This document shows positions 27,096-36,062 of a stretch of 64,000 bases of DNA, piece after piece. The notes below the pieces were generated by a model. It was not told where the DNA came from and ran no database searches. It worked only from the letters and a program-made list of their open reading frames with translations. The translations under genes were made by a program, and so were the position numbers. Source of the DNA: Pseudomonadota bacterium (GTDB lineage Bacteria > Pseudomonadota > Alphaproteobacteria > Rhizobiales > Xanthobacteraceae); the NCBI GenBank assembly GCA_003576765.1, contig QEVP01000007.1:1-64000 (forward strand), given 5' to 3'. The stretch's first letter is position 1, and each line of letters starts with the position of its first letter.

Positions 27096-28472
27096 TCAGC
27101 GCGGGCCGTGGCCGAATGCCAGCACGTTGAGGCCGGTCGCGCGCTTCGCCATCAGGAACAATAGCACGGTCTCGAACGACAGCGCGATCGAGGTGGCGGC
27201 GGCGGCGCCGTGGGCGCCATAGGCCGGGATCAGCCAAAGGCACAGCGCGACGTTGGCGACGAAGGCGAGCGCATAGGCGAGCGCGCACAGATACTGGTGC
27301 CCGAGCATGTTCAAGAGCCGCTCCACCGGGCCGGTGGCGGCACGCACCACGAGGCCGATCACGGCGATGAACATGATGTCGTAACCGGCGACGAACTGTG
27401 GGCCGAACAGCCACAACAGCGGCTTGCCGAACGCGAGCAGGACCAGCGTCGCCGCCACCGTCGGCCAGAACGTCCAGCGGCTGGCATAGGCGACGTAGGC
27501 CGCAAGCCCTTCGTGGTCGCCGTTCACATGATAGCTGGCGAAGCGGTGGGCGGTGGTGGCCGCCATCGCGAAATGGATGAAGGAGATCAGCGCCACCGTC
27601 TTGATCACCGCGAAGTAAAGACCGACCTCGGCGGCCGGACGGAACTGCTGCAGCAGCAGCACGTCGCAGTAGGACAGGAGCAGGTAGAAGCCTTCCACCA
27701 TCATGATCGGCAGCGACACCACGATCCAGCCGCGCAGATCGTGGGTCCTGGCGCCGCGCGGTACGGTGCGGGCGAGGCGGCGGTTGAGCACCAGAAGCTG
27801 CCCGGTCATCGCCAGCCAGACCGCGGCGCTGCTTGCCACCATCGCCGCCGTGGCGTCGATCCCGACGCCGAGCGCAAAGGCGCCGGCGACGAAGCCGATG
27901 ATCAGCGTCTGGCGGACGATGAACTGCGGCAGTTGCGCAAGCGGCACCCAGTCGTAGGAGCGGGCGATGCCGTCCTGGGTGTTGGCGACGACGAACGGCG
28001 GCAGAATGGTGCAGCCGACATAGAGCGGCGCGACGGTCGCCGGGTCGAGCCAGGGCGTGATCAGCCAGACCACGGCGGCGAGCGTCAGCGCCACCGCCGA
28101 GGAGGCCGCCAGCGTCAGCCAGCGGCTGCCCGACAGGAAACCGCGCAGGGCGTCGAGATCGCCGCGGGCGCGGTATTCGGGAATGAGCTTTTGCGCGCCG
28201 ACCGCGATGCCAAAATCCAGCATGCTGCCCAGCAGCAGCACCCAGGTCCAGACGTAGACGTAGACGCCGTAGTCGGAGGCATCCATCCAGCGCGCGAGCA
28301 GGATCTGCACGACATAGGCGAGGCCGGCGCTGATCACGCGGATGGCGAACACGGTGCCGGCCAGGCGGTTGGTGATCGAGGCGTCGCTGTCGCCGCCGAG
28401 CACGGCGCGCAGCCACGCCACCGGCCCGGTGGCGGGGCCACCGCCTCGGTCTGCTCCGGGTCCAGAGGTCAT
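27096..28472 (-). CDS. Polysaccharide flippase (Wzx/MATE-like membrane protein)
   Basis: This protein of about 458 residues has 12-14 hydrophobic segments and the general pattern of the oligosaccharide flippase superfamily. An amphipathic start SITNRLAGTVFAIRVISAGLAY is followed by LARWMDASDYGVYVYVWTWV, close to family signatures. Such proteins flip lipid-linked sugars across the inner membrane for capsule, exopolysaccharide or O-antigen. No glycosyltransferase is adjacent, so the polymer is unknown. ATG 28472 is chosen; the 27 residues upstream in frame look non-coding. Confidence 0.82.
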   Translation of the reverse strand: MTSGPGADRGGGPATGPVAWLRAVLGGDSDASITNRLAGTVFAIRVISAGLAYVVQILLARWMDASDYGVYVYVWTWVLLLGSMLDFGIAVGAQKLIPEYRARGDLDALRGFLSGSRWLTLAASSAVALTLAAVVWLITPWLDPATVAPLYVGCTILPPFVVANTQDGIARSYDWVPLAQLPQFIVRQTLIIGFVAGAFALGVGIDATAAMVASSAAVWLAMTGQLLVLNRRLARTVPRGARTHDLRGWIVVSLPIMMVEGFYLLLSYCDVLLLQQFRPAAEVGLYFAVIKTVALISFIHFAMAATTAHRFASYHVNGDHEGLAAYVAYASRWTFWPTVAATLVLLAFGKPLLWLFGPQFVAGYDIMFIAVIGLVVRAATGPVERLLNMLGHQYLCALAYALAFVANVALCLWLIPAYGAHGAAAATSIALSFETVLLFLMAKRATGLNVLAFGHGPR

Positions 28473-28607
28473 GGCCGCCGCATCGGGATGTCCGGGGGTG
28501 CAGGATCGCCGGTGCCGTGGCGCGGCGCGATCCAGGAGGCCGCAATATCGCAACCGTTCGTTAACATAGGGTTCGGCGAGCGCGGTGCGACGACGGCCGC
28601 TTTCGCA

Positions 28608-29297
28608 TTACGAGAAGAAGGCGAGCTTGTCGGCTTGCGTCATGCGCCGTAAGGCCGCGAGTGCGTCGGCGGCCGGCGGGGCGGGCAGCGTCACCATCCC
28701 CTCAGTCAACAGCGCCTGGCCGAGCGAGACGGCCGCTTCCTCCTCCGGCGGTTCGTCGGCCGGAGGCATGACGGCGGGCGCAGGCGTTGGGAGCACGGCT
28801 GCCGGCAGCGGTTCGATCATGGCTGCCTCGGGGGCCGGGACGTCGGCTGGAGGGACGTCGGCGGGCGGTGGGGGCGCCGCACGGGTCGGCTCCGGGGCAT
28901 GAACCGGCTCTGGCGCAGGAGCCGCGCCCGTATCTGCTGCGGCAGGGCCGCCGGCGGTATCGAACTGCGCCTTGAGGGCGTCGACGGCAGCAAGCGCCTC
29001 AGCCGCCTGTGCCAGCGCGGCGCGGCCCTCGTCGATGATTCGCACAAGCTCGTCGACTGCTGCGGTCGGCGCGCCGGGCGGCGGCTCGGCCTGCTGCGCC
29101 GCCAGCCGCGCCTCGATGCGCGCCACTGCGTCGAGCACCATGACGGTGTCGGCATTGCGCTGGCGGCGGGCGAATTCCTCGAGAAACCGGCGGCCGCGCG
29201 CGGTTCCCTGCAGCGCGCCGAGCAGCGCGGTGAACTCCGCTTCGTCGGCGTCGTCGTCGCGGGGCGGTGGCGGCAGGGTGGCTGCGTGCTCGGCCAT
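28608..29297 (-). CDS. Conserved hypothetical protein with Ala/Pro-rich linker
   Basis: This 229-residue acidic protein is of unknown function. The N-terminal 75 residues look structured and helical (FTALLGALQGTARGRRFLEE, then a segment ending in IEARL). A second helix follows at about 90-120, then a low-complexity Pro/Ala/Glu region (120-195), and a short terminal helix ending MTQADKLAFFS. This pattern suggests two binding segments joined by a flexible tether. No signal peptide or membrane span is evident. It lies alone between the flippase and an Lrp regulator on the same strand. Confidence 0.7.
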   Translation of the reverse strand: MAEHAATLPPPPRDDDADEAEFTALLGALQGTARGRRFLEEFARRQRNADTVMVLDAVARIEARLAAQQAEPPPGAPTAAVDELVRIIDEGRAALAQAAEALAAVDALKAQFDTAGGPAAADTGAAPAPEPVHAPEPTRAAPPPPADVPPADVPAPEAAMIEPLPAAVLPTPAPAVMPPADEPPEEEAAVSLGQALLTEGMVTLPAPPAADALAALRRMTQADKLAFFS

Positions 29298-29394
29298 CTC
29301 GGTCTCGTCGGCGCGGGAACGGTACGGGAATCTAACGATCACCACGATCTCGGCCGAGTCGCAATCGAATTGATGCCGCAGCCGGGCACCGACC

Positions 29395-29877
29395 CTAGAG
29401 CGTGCGCGCGAGGTCGCCCTTGACCCGGCGCAACGGAATCGAGCTTTCGATCGAAGCGACGCCGGGCACCTTGGTTAGTCGCCCGACAAGGAATGTCTCG
29501 AACTCGACCAGATCGGCCGCGGCGATGCGCAGCAGATAATCGCGGTTACCGGTCATCAGCCAGCAATCCACCACCTCGGGAAAGCGCCGGATCGCGGCTT
29601 CGAACTCCGCCAGCGCGCCGTCGATCTGGCGATCAAGCCGGACCGAGACGAACACCGAAACCCCGAAACCCAGCGCCGCCTCGTCGATCAAGGCCCGATA
29701 GCCGGTGATGATGCCTGCCTCTTCGAGCGCGCGGATGCGGCGGGCGACCGGGGTCGGAGACAGGCCGACGGTGGCGCTGAGCTCCTGAACGCTCATGCGC
29801 CCGTTGGTCTGAAGACTGCGCAGGATACGCCTGTCGATTTCGTCGATCGTGCCTGTTTCCGCCAAACTCAACCCCAC
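29395..29877 (-). CDS. Lrp/AsnC family transcriptional regulator
   Basis: This 160-residue protein has an N-terminal helix-turn-helix (DEIDRRILRSLQTNGRMS, then LSATVGLSPTPVARRIRALE) and a C-terminal RAM ligand-binding domain (VVDCWLMTGNRDYLLRI). Such regulators sense amino acids. It is divergent from the AceE-like E1 gene with 126 bases between them, so that gene is its likely target. A GTG at 29877 is used; no strong ribosome site decides the start. The arrangement resembles mdeR/mdeB of methionine-degrading pseudomonads. Confidence 0.93.
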   Translation of the reverse strand: MGLSLAETGTIDEIDRRILRSLQTNGRMSVQELSATVGLSPTPVARRIRALEEAGIITGYRALIDEAALGFGVSVFVSVRLDRQIDGALAEFEAAIRRFPEVVDCWLMTGNRDYLLRIAAADLVEFETFLVGRLTKVPGVASIESSIPLRRVKGDLARTL

Positions 29878-30003
29878 AATTATCGGAAATCGGCGCTACC
29901 ATAGGGTATCCCCGCCGGTCTTCGCAAGAAAACCCCGCGCGGCCCGTGTCAGGGTGGCCGTCGATCGCGTCGAGGCTCGGGCCCTGCGGGTGATGAGGAC
30001 AAT

Positions 30004-32370
30004 ATGCGTCAGGACCAACTCAAGACCATCGAGCAGCGGCTCTTGTGGCTGGCGTGCTGGACCATCCATAACGCCAATCATCTCCGCCCCAGGGACGACG
30101 GCGACGTCAAGGTCGGCGGGCATCAGGCGTCGTCGGCTTCGATGGTCTCAATCCTGACGGCGCTCTATTTCGGCGTGCTGCGGCCGCAGGATCGGGTGGC
30201 CGTAAAACCTCATGCCGGACCGGTGTTCCATGCGATGCAGTATCTCATGGGCAACCTGCCGCTCGAAAAACTGCAGGCGTTTCGCGGCTGGGGCGGCGTG
30301 CAGAGCTATCCGTCGCGGACCAAGGATATCGACGACGTCGATTTCTCGACCGGGTCGGTCGGCCTCGGCGCGGCGATCCCGATCTTTGCAAGTCTGGTGC
30401 AGGACTACATCGAGGGCCATCGCTGGGGTCGCGAACTGGGGCGCATGGTCGCCCTGATCGGCGACGCCGAACTCGACGAGGGCAACATCTACGAGGCGCT
30501 GCAGGAAGGCTGGAAACACGACCTGCGCAATGTCTGGTGGGTGATCGACTATAACCGGCAAAGCCTCGACGGGGTGGTGCGCGAGGGATTGTGGTCGCGG
30601 ATCGAGGCGATCTTCGGCGCGTTCGGCTGGCGCGTCGTTCGGCTGAAATACGGCGCGCTGCAACGCGCGGCGTTCGCCGAGCCGGGCGGCGAGCGTTTGC
30701 GTGAATGGATCGATGCCTGTCCCAATGCGCTCTATTCGGCGCTGCTCTACCAGGGCGGGCCGGCGTGGCGCAGACGCCTGATGGAGGATCTCGGCGATCA
30801 GGGCGAGGTCACCGCCTTGCTCGACCGCCGCTCCGACCGGGAGCTCGCCGACCTGATGGAGAACCTGGGCGGGCACTGCCTCGAAACCCTGACCGAAGGG
30901 TTTTACGGCGCGAACGACGACAGGCCGACCGCCTTCCTTGCTTATACGGTCAAGGGCTGGGGCACGCCGCTCGCTGGCCACAAGGACAATCACGCCGGGC
31001 TGATGACCCCGGCCCAGATGGCGGAGTTTCAGGCGGCGATGCTGGTGCCGCAAGGCGCAGAGTGGGAGCCGTTCGCGACCGTTGCCGACGTCGCCGCGCT
31101 CAAGGCCGCATTGGCTGATGTTCCGTTTTTCCGTGCGGGGACGCGCCGCTTCAGTGCTCCGGCGTTACCTGTCCCCGATGCGGTGAGGCTGACGGACAAG
31201 GTGTCGTCCACCCAGGCGGGCTTTGGCAAAATCCTTGACGAGATCGCCCGTGCCGGCGGGCCGCTGGCTGACCGGATGATGACGATGTCGCCGGACGTCA
31301 CCGTGTCCACCAACCTCGGCGCGTTCGTGAATCGGCGTGGCCTGTTCGCGCGCGACGCCCGCGCCGATACGTTCCGCGACGAGCGCATTCCCTCGGCGCA
31401 GAAATGGGCATTCTCGCCGCAAGGCCAGCATCTGGAGCTCGGCATCGCCGAGATGAACCTGATGCTGGCGCTCGGGGCGGCGGGGCTGTCGCATTCGCTG
31501 TTCGGCGAACGGCTGATCCCGATCGGCACGGTGTACGATCCCTTCGTGGCCCGTGGCCTCGATGCCTTGAACTACGCCTGCTATCAGGGCGCGCGCTTCA
31601 TCCTCGCCGGCACGCCGTCGGGGATCACGCTGGCGCCTGAAGGCGGCGCGCATCAATCGATCGGCTCGCCGCTGATCGGCATCAGTCAGGACGGTCTCGC
31701 CGCCTTCGAGCCGGCGTTTCTCGATGAACTGTCGCTGATCATGCACTGGGCGTTCGATTACATGCAGCGCGATGGCGACGGCGAGGCGGACGAGCGCACG
31801 TGGCTGCGCGATGAGACCGGAGGGGCCGTCTATCTGCGGCTGTCCACCAGACCTATCGAGCAGCCGCTGCGCCGGGCCGATCTGGATTTTGCGCGAGGCG
31901 TCATCGACGGAGCGTACTGGTTGCGCGAGCCGGGGCCGAACGCCGAGGTGGTCATTGCCTATCAGGGCGTCGTTGCGCCGGAGGCGATCGCGGCGGCGGG
32001 CTGGATAGCCGACGGGCGGCGTGACGTCGGCGTGCTGGCGGTGACGTCGGCCGACCGGTTGAACGCGGGCTGGACCGCGGCGCGGCGCGCGCGGGCGCGA
32101 GGCTATGTCGGCGCGACCAGCCATGCGGAACGGTTGCTTGCCGGGTTGCCGCCCCACTGCACGCTGGTCACGGTCATCGACGGACACCCGGCGACGCTGG
32201 CCTGGCTGGGCGCGGTGGCAGGACATCGCACCGTGCCGCTCGGCGTCGAACATTTCGGCCAGACGGGGACCATTGCCGAACTCTATCGCCATTTCGGCAT
32301 CGATGCCGCCGCCATCGTTCAGGCCGCGGATAGGCTTGTCCCGGGGCGGCCGTTGCGGCGACCGGCCTGA
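30004..32370 (+). CDS. AceE-like thiamine-diphosphate-dependent 2-oxoacid dehydrogenase E1
   Basis: This 788-residue protein resembles the homodimeric E1 of pyruvate dehydrogenase (about 885 residues) but is shorter. Matching parts include the thiamine-diphosphate motif GDAELDEGNIYEAL and IDYNRQSLDG, the active-site histidines near KVGGHQASSAS and KPHAGPVFH, the transketolase central domain (QHLELGIAEMNLMLALGAAG) and the C-terminal transketolase domain. No lipoyl E2 or E3 gene is adjacent. It may act on 2-oxobutyrate or a branched oxoacid with E2/E3 supplied from elsewhere, as proposed for MdeB, or alone as a decarboxylase. Automated annotation often calls this group transketolase. Confidence 0.85.
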   Translation: MRQDQLKTIEQRLLWLACWTIHNANHLRPRDDGDVKVGGHQASSASMVSILTALYFGVLRPQDRVAVKPHAGPVFHAMQYLMGNLPLEKLQAFRGWGGVQSYPSRTKDIDDVDFSTGSVGLGAAIPIFASLVQDYIEGHRWGRELGRMVALIGDAELDEGNIYEALQEGWKHDLRNVWWVIDYNRQSLDGVVREGLWSRIEAIFGAFGWRVVRLKYGALQRAAFAEPGGERLREWIDACPNALYSALLYQGGPAWRRRLMEDLGDQGEVTALLDRRSDRELADLMENLGGHCLETLTEGFYGANDDRPTAFLAYTVKGWGTPLAGHKDNHAGLMTPAQMAEFQAAMLVPQGAEWEPFATVADVAALKAALADVPFFRAGTRRFSAPALPVPDAVRLTDKVSSTQAGFGKILDEIARAGGPLADRMMTMSPDVTVSTNLGAFVNRRGLFARDARADTFRDERIPSAQKWAFSPQGQHLELGIAEMNLMLALGAAGLSHSLFGERLIPIGTVYDPFVARGLDALNYACYQGARFILAGTPSGITLAPEGGAHQSIGSPLIGISQDGLAAFEPAFLDELSLIMHWAFDYMQRDGDGEADERTWLRDETGGAVYLRLSTRPIEQPLRRADLDFARGVIDGAYWLREPGPNAEVVIAYQGVVAPEAIAAAGWIADGRRDVGVLAVTSADRLNAGWTAARRARARGYVGATSHAERLLAGLPPHCTLVTVIDGHPATLAWLGAVAGHRTVPLGVEHFGQTGTIAELYRHFGIDAAAIVQAADRLVPGRPLRRPA

Positions 32371-32377
32371 TCCCCAT

Positions 32378-32425
32378 AGAGCGTTTCCAAGCGAAGCGGA
32401 TACCGGTTCGCGTGAAGAAAACGCG
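32378..32425. repeat. Short interspersed repeat (AGAGCGTTT type)
   Basis: It begins AGAGCGTTTCC and ends GAAGAAAACGCG, with GCGGATACCGGTTCGCG between. The outer GCGTTTCC partly mirrors GAAAACGC. Sequences of this form recur between genes in Bradyrhizobium-type genomes. It follows the E1 gene directly. The remaining 32426-32577 shows no other clear signal. Confidence 0.6.
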
Positions 32426-32577
32426 ACAGACCACAGGTTCCATGACACGAGGGATTTCTGCGAATTCGGCACCTATGTGGTCAGACGGTAAAAGTCTCTC
32501 TTTGCAGAGATCGCTATGCCAGTCTGTCGAATCAGCCTACCTTCTTTCTCGCTTCTCGACCTGAAAGGGGGGAACCC

Positions 32578-32829
32578 ATGGAAAGTGCAGGTGTCGGTTG
32601 GATTGCGGCGATCATCATCGGCGGGATAGCCGGATGGCTCGCTGAAATGTTCATGAAGAGCAACATGGGCGTGCTCATGAACATTATTCTCGGTATCGTT
32701 GGAGCGATACTCGCTAATTTTCTTCTCGGACTTTTCGGTTTGGTGCTGACGGGGTGGATCGGATACCTGATCGCCGGTTTTATCGGAGCTTGTATCCTCA
32801 TCGCGGTCGGGCGAATGATCAAGCGTTAG
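32578..32829 (+). CDS. GlsB/YeaQ/YmgE family membrane protein
   Basis: This 83-residue, very hydrophobic protein has three predicted spans: GWIAAIIIGGIAGWLAEMFM, the segment centred on IILGIVGAILANFLLGL, and GWIGYLIAGFIGACILIAVG. It belongs to the transglycosylase-associated protein family. The family is linked to stress in many bacteria, but its molecular role is unknown. A very strong ribosome site (AAAGGGGGGAA) precedes the ATG. It is a single gene with its own terminator. No EcfG promoter match was found upstream. Confidence 0.9.
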   Translation: MESAGVGWIAAIIIGGIAGWLAEMFMKSNMGVLMNIILGIVGAILANFLLGLFGLVLTGWIGYLIAGFIGACILIAVGRMIKR

Positions 32830-32859
32830 CCGTCCGATCCCGGGATGAACGCGACGTGG

Positions 32860-32894
32860 CGGGCGGCCGTAGTGCATCGGCCGCCCGTTTTTTT
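32860..32894 (+). terminator. Rho-independent terminator after glsB-like gene
   Basis: CGGGCGGCCG (32860-32869) pairs with CGGCCGCCCG (32878-32887) around an 8-base loop, followed by seven T. Confidence 0.85.
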
Positions 32895-32989
32895 GATCGC
32901 AACCGCCGCCAATCTGGAGCGGACATCCCGGATCGAACCGACCGTAGCGGCTTGAAGGGGGCGCGCCACCTGCGAGAGCGATACGCGCT

Positions 32990-33559
32990 ATGACGATGCA
33001 AAGCGAACGTGAGAAGATGCTGGCGGGAGAGCTCTATGATCCGTCGGACGGCGAGCTAAGCGCCGCGCGGGACCGTGCCCGGGACCTTTGCCAGGCTCTC
33101 AACGCGACCGCGGAGGCCGACAAGGACGAGCGACGGCGCATCCTTCGCGCGCTCTTCGGCGCTGGCGGCGATACGGTCTGGATGCAGCCGCCGTTCTTCT
33201 GCGACTATGGCTCGAACATCGAGCTTGGCGAGCGCGTGTTCTTCAACTTCAACTGTGTCGTTCTGGACGTCTGCCCGGTGCGCATCGGCAGTTTTGCGCA
33301 GTTCGGGCCGGCGGTGCAGATTTACACCGCGACGCACCCGCTCGATGCCGCCGAGCGCCGGCGCAGGGAATACGGCAAGCCCGTCGAGATCGGCTCCGAC
33401 GTGTGGGTCGGTGGCGGCGCCATCGTGCTGCCGGGCGTCACCATCGGCCCGCGCGCGGTGATCGGTGCCGGCAGCGTCGTGACACGGGACATTCCGGCGG
33501 ACGTATTCGCCGCTGGCAATCCGTGCCGCGTCATTCGTGCGATCGATCAGCAAAAATAA
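32990..33559 (+). CDS. Sugar O-acetyltransferase (maltose acetyltransferase / NodL-like)
   Basis: This 189-residue left-handed beta-helix (hexapeptide repeat) enzyme transfers acetyl from acetyl-CoA to sugars. An N-terminal Mac domain (EREKMLAGELYDPSDGEL) is followed by repeats such as IELGERVFFNFNCVVLDVC and VEIGSDVWVGGGAIVLPGVT. The catalytic histidine is in YTATHPLDA. The family covers Maa, LacA and NodL; the acceptor sugar cannot be told. ATG at 32996 is an alternative start two residues in. Confidence 0.92.
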   Translation: MTMQSEREKMLAGELYDPSDGELSAARDRARDLCQALNATAEADKDERRRILRALFGAGGDTVWMQPPFFCDYGSNIELGERVFFNFNCVVLDVCPVRIGSFAQFGPAVQIYTATHPLDAAERRRREYGKPVEIGSDVWVGGGAIVLPGVTIGPRAVIGAGSVVTRDIPADVFAAGNPCRVIRAIDQQK

Positions 33560-33582
33560 AGCCCCGCCATTTCTGACGGGGC
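33552..33582 (-). terminator. Terminator on the minus strand after cspA
   Basis: On the minus strand GCCCCG (33582-33577) pairs with CGGGGC (33566-33561), followed by TTTATTTTT. It lies about 45 bases after the cspA stop and overlaps the end of the acetyltransferase gene. Confidence 0.65.
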
Positions 33583-33628
33583 CCATTGCGATCAGCCCAG
33601 TACATCCGTGGGCCGTCGCGTCGCTCGA

Positions 33629-33838
33629 TCAAACGAGCGACAGATTCTCTGCGCTGGTCTTGCCGCGCATTTGATCGGTCTTTGACTCGAATGAGATCTT
33701 CTGGCCTTCGCCAAGGCCGGCGAGACCGGCGCGCTCAACCGCGCTGATGTGCACGAACACTTCGTTGCCGCCATTGTCCGGCTGGATAAAACCAAAACCC
33801 TTCTGGGCATTGAACCACTTCACAGTACCTGTCGTCAT
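33629..33838 (-). CDS. Cold-shock protein (CspA family)
   Basis: This 69-residue single cold-shock domain has both nucleic-acid-binding motifs: KGFGFIQP (RNP1) and VFVHIS (RNP2). It binds single-stranded RNA or DNA and melts RNA structure. GAGAAGA precedes the ATG. The 230 bases upstream (33839-34068) are less GC-rich than average and carry no gene. A long structured 5' leader is common for cspA, but no specific element could be verified. Confidence 0.95.
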   Translation of the reverse strand: MTTGTVKWFNAQKGFGFIQPDNGGNEVFVHISAVERAGLAGLGEGQKISFESKTDQMRGKTSAENLSLV

Positions 33839-34068
33839 CTTCTCTTCTCCATGAGCACAAGCGCTCGCTGCCTCACGCGATAGTCGCGCAATGGCTTATC
33901 CAATCTCAGCGATGTCCAAGGAAAAGAGCCCGAAGGCGCGGTTACAAGGCAATGCCAACAAATCGAACAGCAACACCGTACAGGTATTCTGCGGGATAGC
34001 AAGCCACCAATTGTGTTCACTTCGCGTCATGCGTGGCATTTTGCGATTGCGTCCCTATATAAACGGCC

Positions 34069-34281
34069 ATGAGCGGAAAACTGGTCAGTCCAGCGGCCGA
34101 GGCGCGTCGGGAACGGCAGCGGCTTGCTGCCGAGGAGGGCGCGAAGGCCCTTGCGGAATATGCTGCCGAGGCGATCGCGGTGCGAGAAAACATGTCTCGT
34201 CTGCGCGCGCTTCGCTTGGCGAAGATGCCCGACGCCTCCGCACGATCCGAACCTCGAACGAAGTCTCGCGCCAAGCCCTGA
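34069..34281 (+). CDS. Small basic hypothetical protein
   Basis: This 70-residue Ala/Arg/Glu-rich protein is predicted to be mostly helical: EARRERQRLAAEEGAKALAE, then a second helix through ENMSRLRALRLAKM, and a basic tail ending KSRAKP. There is no membrane span or known domain. I recall comparable short proteins, often unnamed, in Bradyrhizobium-like genomes. It is transcribed divergently from cspA. Whether it is expressed is unproven, but the composition and start near GGCC-poor promoter DNA look gene-like. Confidence 0.6.
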   Translation: MSGKLVSPAAEARRERQRLAAEEGAKALAEYAAEAIAVRENMSRLRALRLAKMPDASARSEPRTKSRAKP

Positions 34282-34378
34282 CCGTCGTGTGACGACTGAA
34301 GGCCGGAAGGCGGTGCCAGCGACGGCGCCGTTCTTCGCGGCTGACGACCGCCGCCCGGCGCAAAGCGGAGGGAAGCGA

Positions 34379-34399
34379 CCGGCCAGGCATGCTGGCCGG
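34379..34399. terminator. GC-rich hairpin between convergent genes
   Basis: CCGGCCAG (34379-34386) pairs with CTGGCCGG (34392-34399) around five bases. It sits between a plus-strand small gene and the end of the minus-strand fsr-like gene. There is no U tract on either side, so it may be a weak or Rho-assisted terminator. Confidence 0.4.
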
Positions 34400-34405
34400 C
34401 CCTGC

Positions 34406-35665
34406 TTACACCGCGGCTTTACGCGGCTCCGCGTCGGTTGCCGCAAGACGGCCAGCGACGGGACCGTCTTCGATCCGCGGCAGAAACCACGTCAGCAGCC
34501 CGGCCAGGGGTAAGAACGCGCAGAGCTGGTAGACGTTCTCGATGCCGATGCTGTCAGCCAGCCCGCCGAGAATAGCGGCCGCGATGCCCGCCAATCCGAA
34601 GTTGAGACCGTAAAACAGTCCGCCGATCAGGCCGACGCGCTCCGGCACCAGTTCGATCGCGTAGATCAGGATTGAAGCAAAGGCGCTGGCGATGATCAGG
34701 CTGATCGCAACCGTCAGGACGCCGGTCCAGAAGAAATCGGCATAGGGCAGCAGAAGGGTAAGCGGCAGCGGGCCGAGGACGGAGATCCAGATGATGCGGT
34801 AGCGGCCGATCCTGTCGCCGGCGATGCCGCCGATCAGCACGCCCACGGCCTGAGCCAGCAGGAAGACGAACAGCATCACCTGCGACACCGGGATCGACAC
34901 CCCGAACCGCTCGATCAGGTAGAACGTATAGAACGACCGGAAGCTCTCGGTGTAAGCGACCTTCGAGAACATCAGCACCGTCAGAACCGCCAGCCCGATC
35001 AGGACGGTTGTCCTCGAATGGAGCCGGCTGTTTGCGACGCCGCCGGCCAGTGCCGTTTTCAAGGCCGCGATATGCTTGCGGATGATGCCATGCTGTCCCG
35101 CCGTCCACAGCATCAGCACCATGGCGAGCAGCGCCGCCAGCGTGAACCAGGCCAGACTGGTCTGGCCGTGCGGCACGATGATGAAGGCGGCGAGCAGGGG
35201 GCCGAGCGCGCCGCCGGCCTGGCCGCCGACCTGAAAGAGCCCTTGGGCCAGCCCCTGCCGGCCGCCGGAGGCATGGCGCGCCATGCGGGTGGCTTCGGGG
35301 TGAAAGATGGCCGAGCCGATGCCGATAAGGGCGACCGAGAGCAGGATGAAGCCATAGCTCGACGCGAAACCGAGACTGGCCAGGCCGACAAGAGTGAAGC
35401 CCATGCCGATAATGGTCGAATACGGCATCGGGCGGCGGTCGGTGACGAGCCCGACGACCGGCTGCAACAGCGAGCCGGCGATCTGAAAGGTAAAGGTGAT
35501 CATCCCGATCTGGACGAAATCGAGCGCATAGGCGTCCTTGATGATCGGGTAGACGGCCGGGATAAGCGACTGGATCAGATCGTTGAGCAGATGCGTCAGG
35601 CCGAGGACGACAAGGACAGCCATGAATGTCCGCGGGCGCGTCGCGGTGGAGGGAGACGAGGTCAA
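34406..35665 (-). CDS. MFS efflux transporter, fosmidomycin-resistance (Fsr) type
   Basis: This protein of about 419 residues has twelve membrane segments. It matches the Fsr family: LTHLLNDLIQSLIPAVYPI near the N-terminus, LVTDRRPMPYST at loop 2-3, and GIGSAIFHPEATRMAR, the family-typical HPE motif. E. coli Fsr exports fosmidomycin and related compounds; the natural substrate is unknown. I prefer the TTG at 35665, which has AAAGGA seven bases upstream; the ATG at 35728 lacks a ribosome site. Confidence 0.88.
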   Translation of the reverse strand: MTSSPSTATRPRTFMAVLVVLGLTHLLNDLIQSLIPAVYPIIKDAYALDFVQIGMITFTFQIAGSLLQPVVGLVTDRRPMPYSTIIGMGFTLVGLASLGFASSYGFILLSVALIGIGSAIFHPEATRMARHASGGRQGLAQGLFQVGGQAGGALGPLLAAFIIVPHGQTSLAWFTLAALLAMVLMLWTAGQHGIIRKHIAALKTALAGGVANSRLHSRTTVLIGLAVLTVLMFSKVAYTESFRSFYTFYLIERFGVSIPVSQVMLFVFLLAQAVGVLIGGIAGDRIGRYRIIWISVLGPLPLTLLLPYADFFWTGVLTVAISLIIASAFASILIYAIELVPERVGLIGGLFYGLNFGLAGIAAAILGGLADSIGIENVYQLCAFLPLAGLLTWFLPRIEDGPVAGRLAATDAEPRKAAV

Positions 35666-35822
35666 CTCTTTATCCTTTGGATCGGAATCCCACCGAAGCG
35701 GCTGATTCTCCCCGCAAACTATCTTCATGCCAGTCTGTTGGGAACGGTCGCCGACGGAAACCGTGGCCTGCGTGGCACTCAGACCTGAAATTCGAAGAAA
35801 TCAACGATTACAGAAGGATAAA

Positions 35823-35897
35823 TGGTGCTGCCAGACAGGATTGAACTGTCGACCTCTTCATTACCAATGAAGTGCTCTACCACTGAGCTACGGCAGC
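35823..35897 (-). tRNA. tRNA-Thr (anticodon GGT)
   Basis: The minus strand gives a 75-nt cloverleaf with encoded CCA. The acceptor stem is GCTGCCG paired with TGGCAGC (one G-U), the D-arm is GCTCAGTGGTAGAGC, the anticodon arm is CTTCA-TTGGTAA-TGAAG and the T-arm contains GTTCAATCC. GGT reads ACC and ACU. Confidence 0.95.
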
Positions 35898-36062
35898 ACG
35901 GTCCCGGCGCCTCAAGCGGCGGGAAGGCTCGTCACCGAGCGGGCCTTCCTTGCCATAGCGGCTGCCGGGGTGCAAGCGGGCAGGCCGATAAAGCGCCGCG
36001 CCGGTCCGGTCCGCTTGCGGTTGCTCGATTCCCTTGCGCGACCGGATATCGTATGGAGCGCC

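Noticed and set aside
35743-35767. GGAAC-N16-CGTG resembling an EcfG promoter on the plus strand
   Set aside because: No plus-strand gene follows within a suitable distance; next comes a minus-strand tRNA gene. The -10 element is also imperfect.
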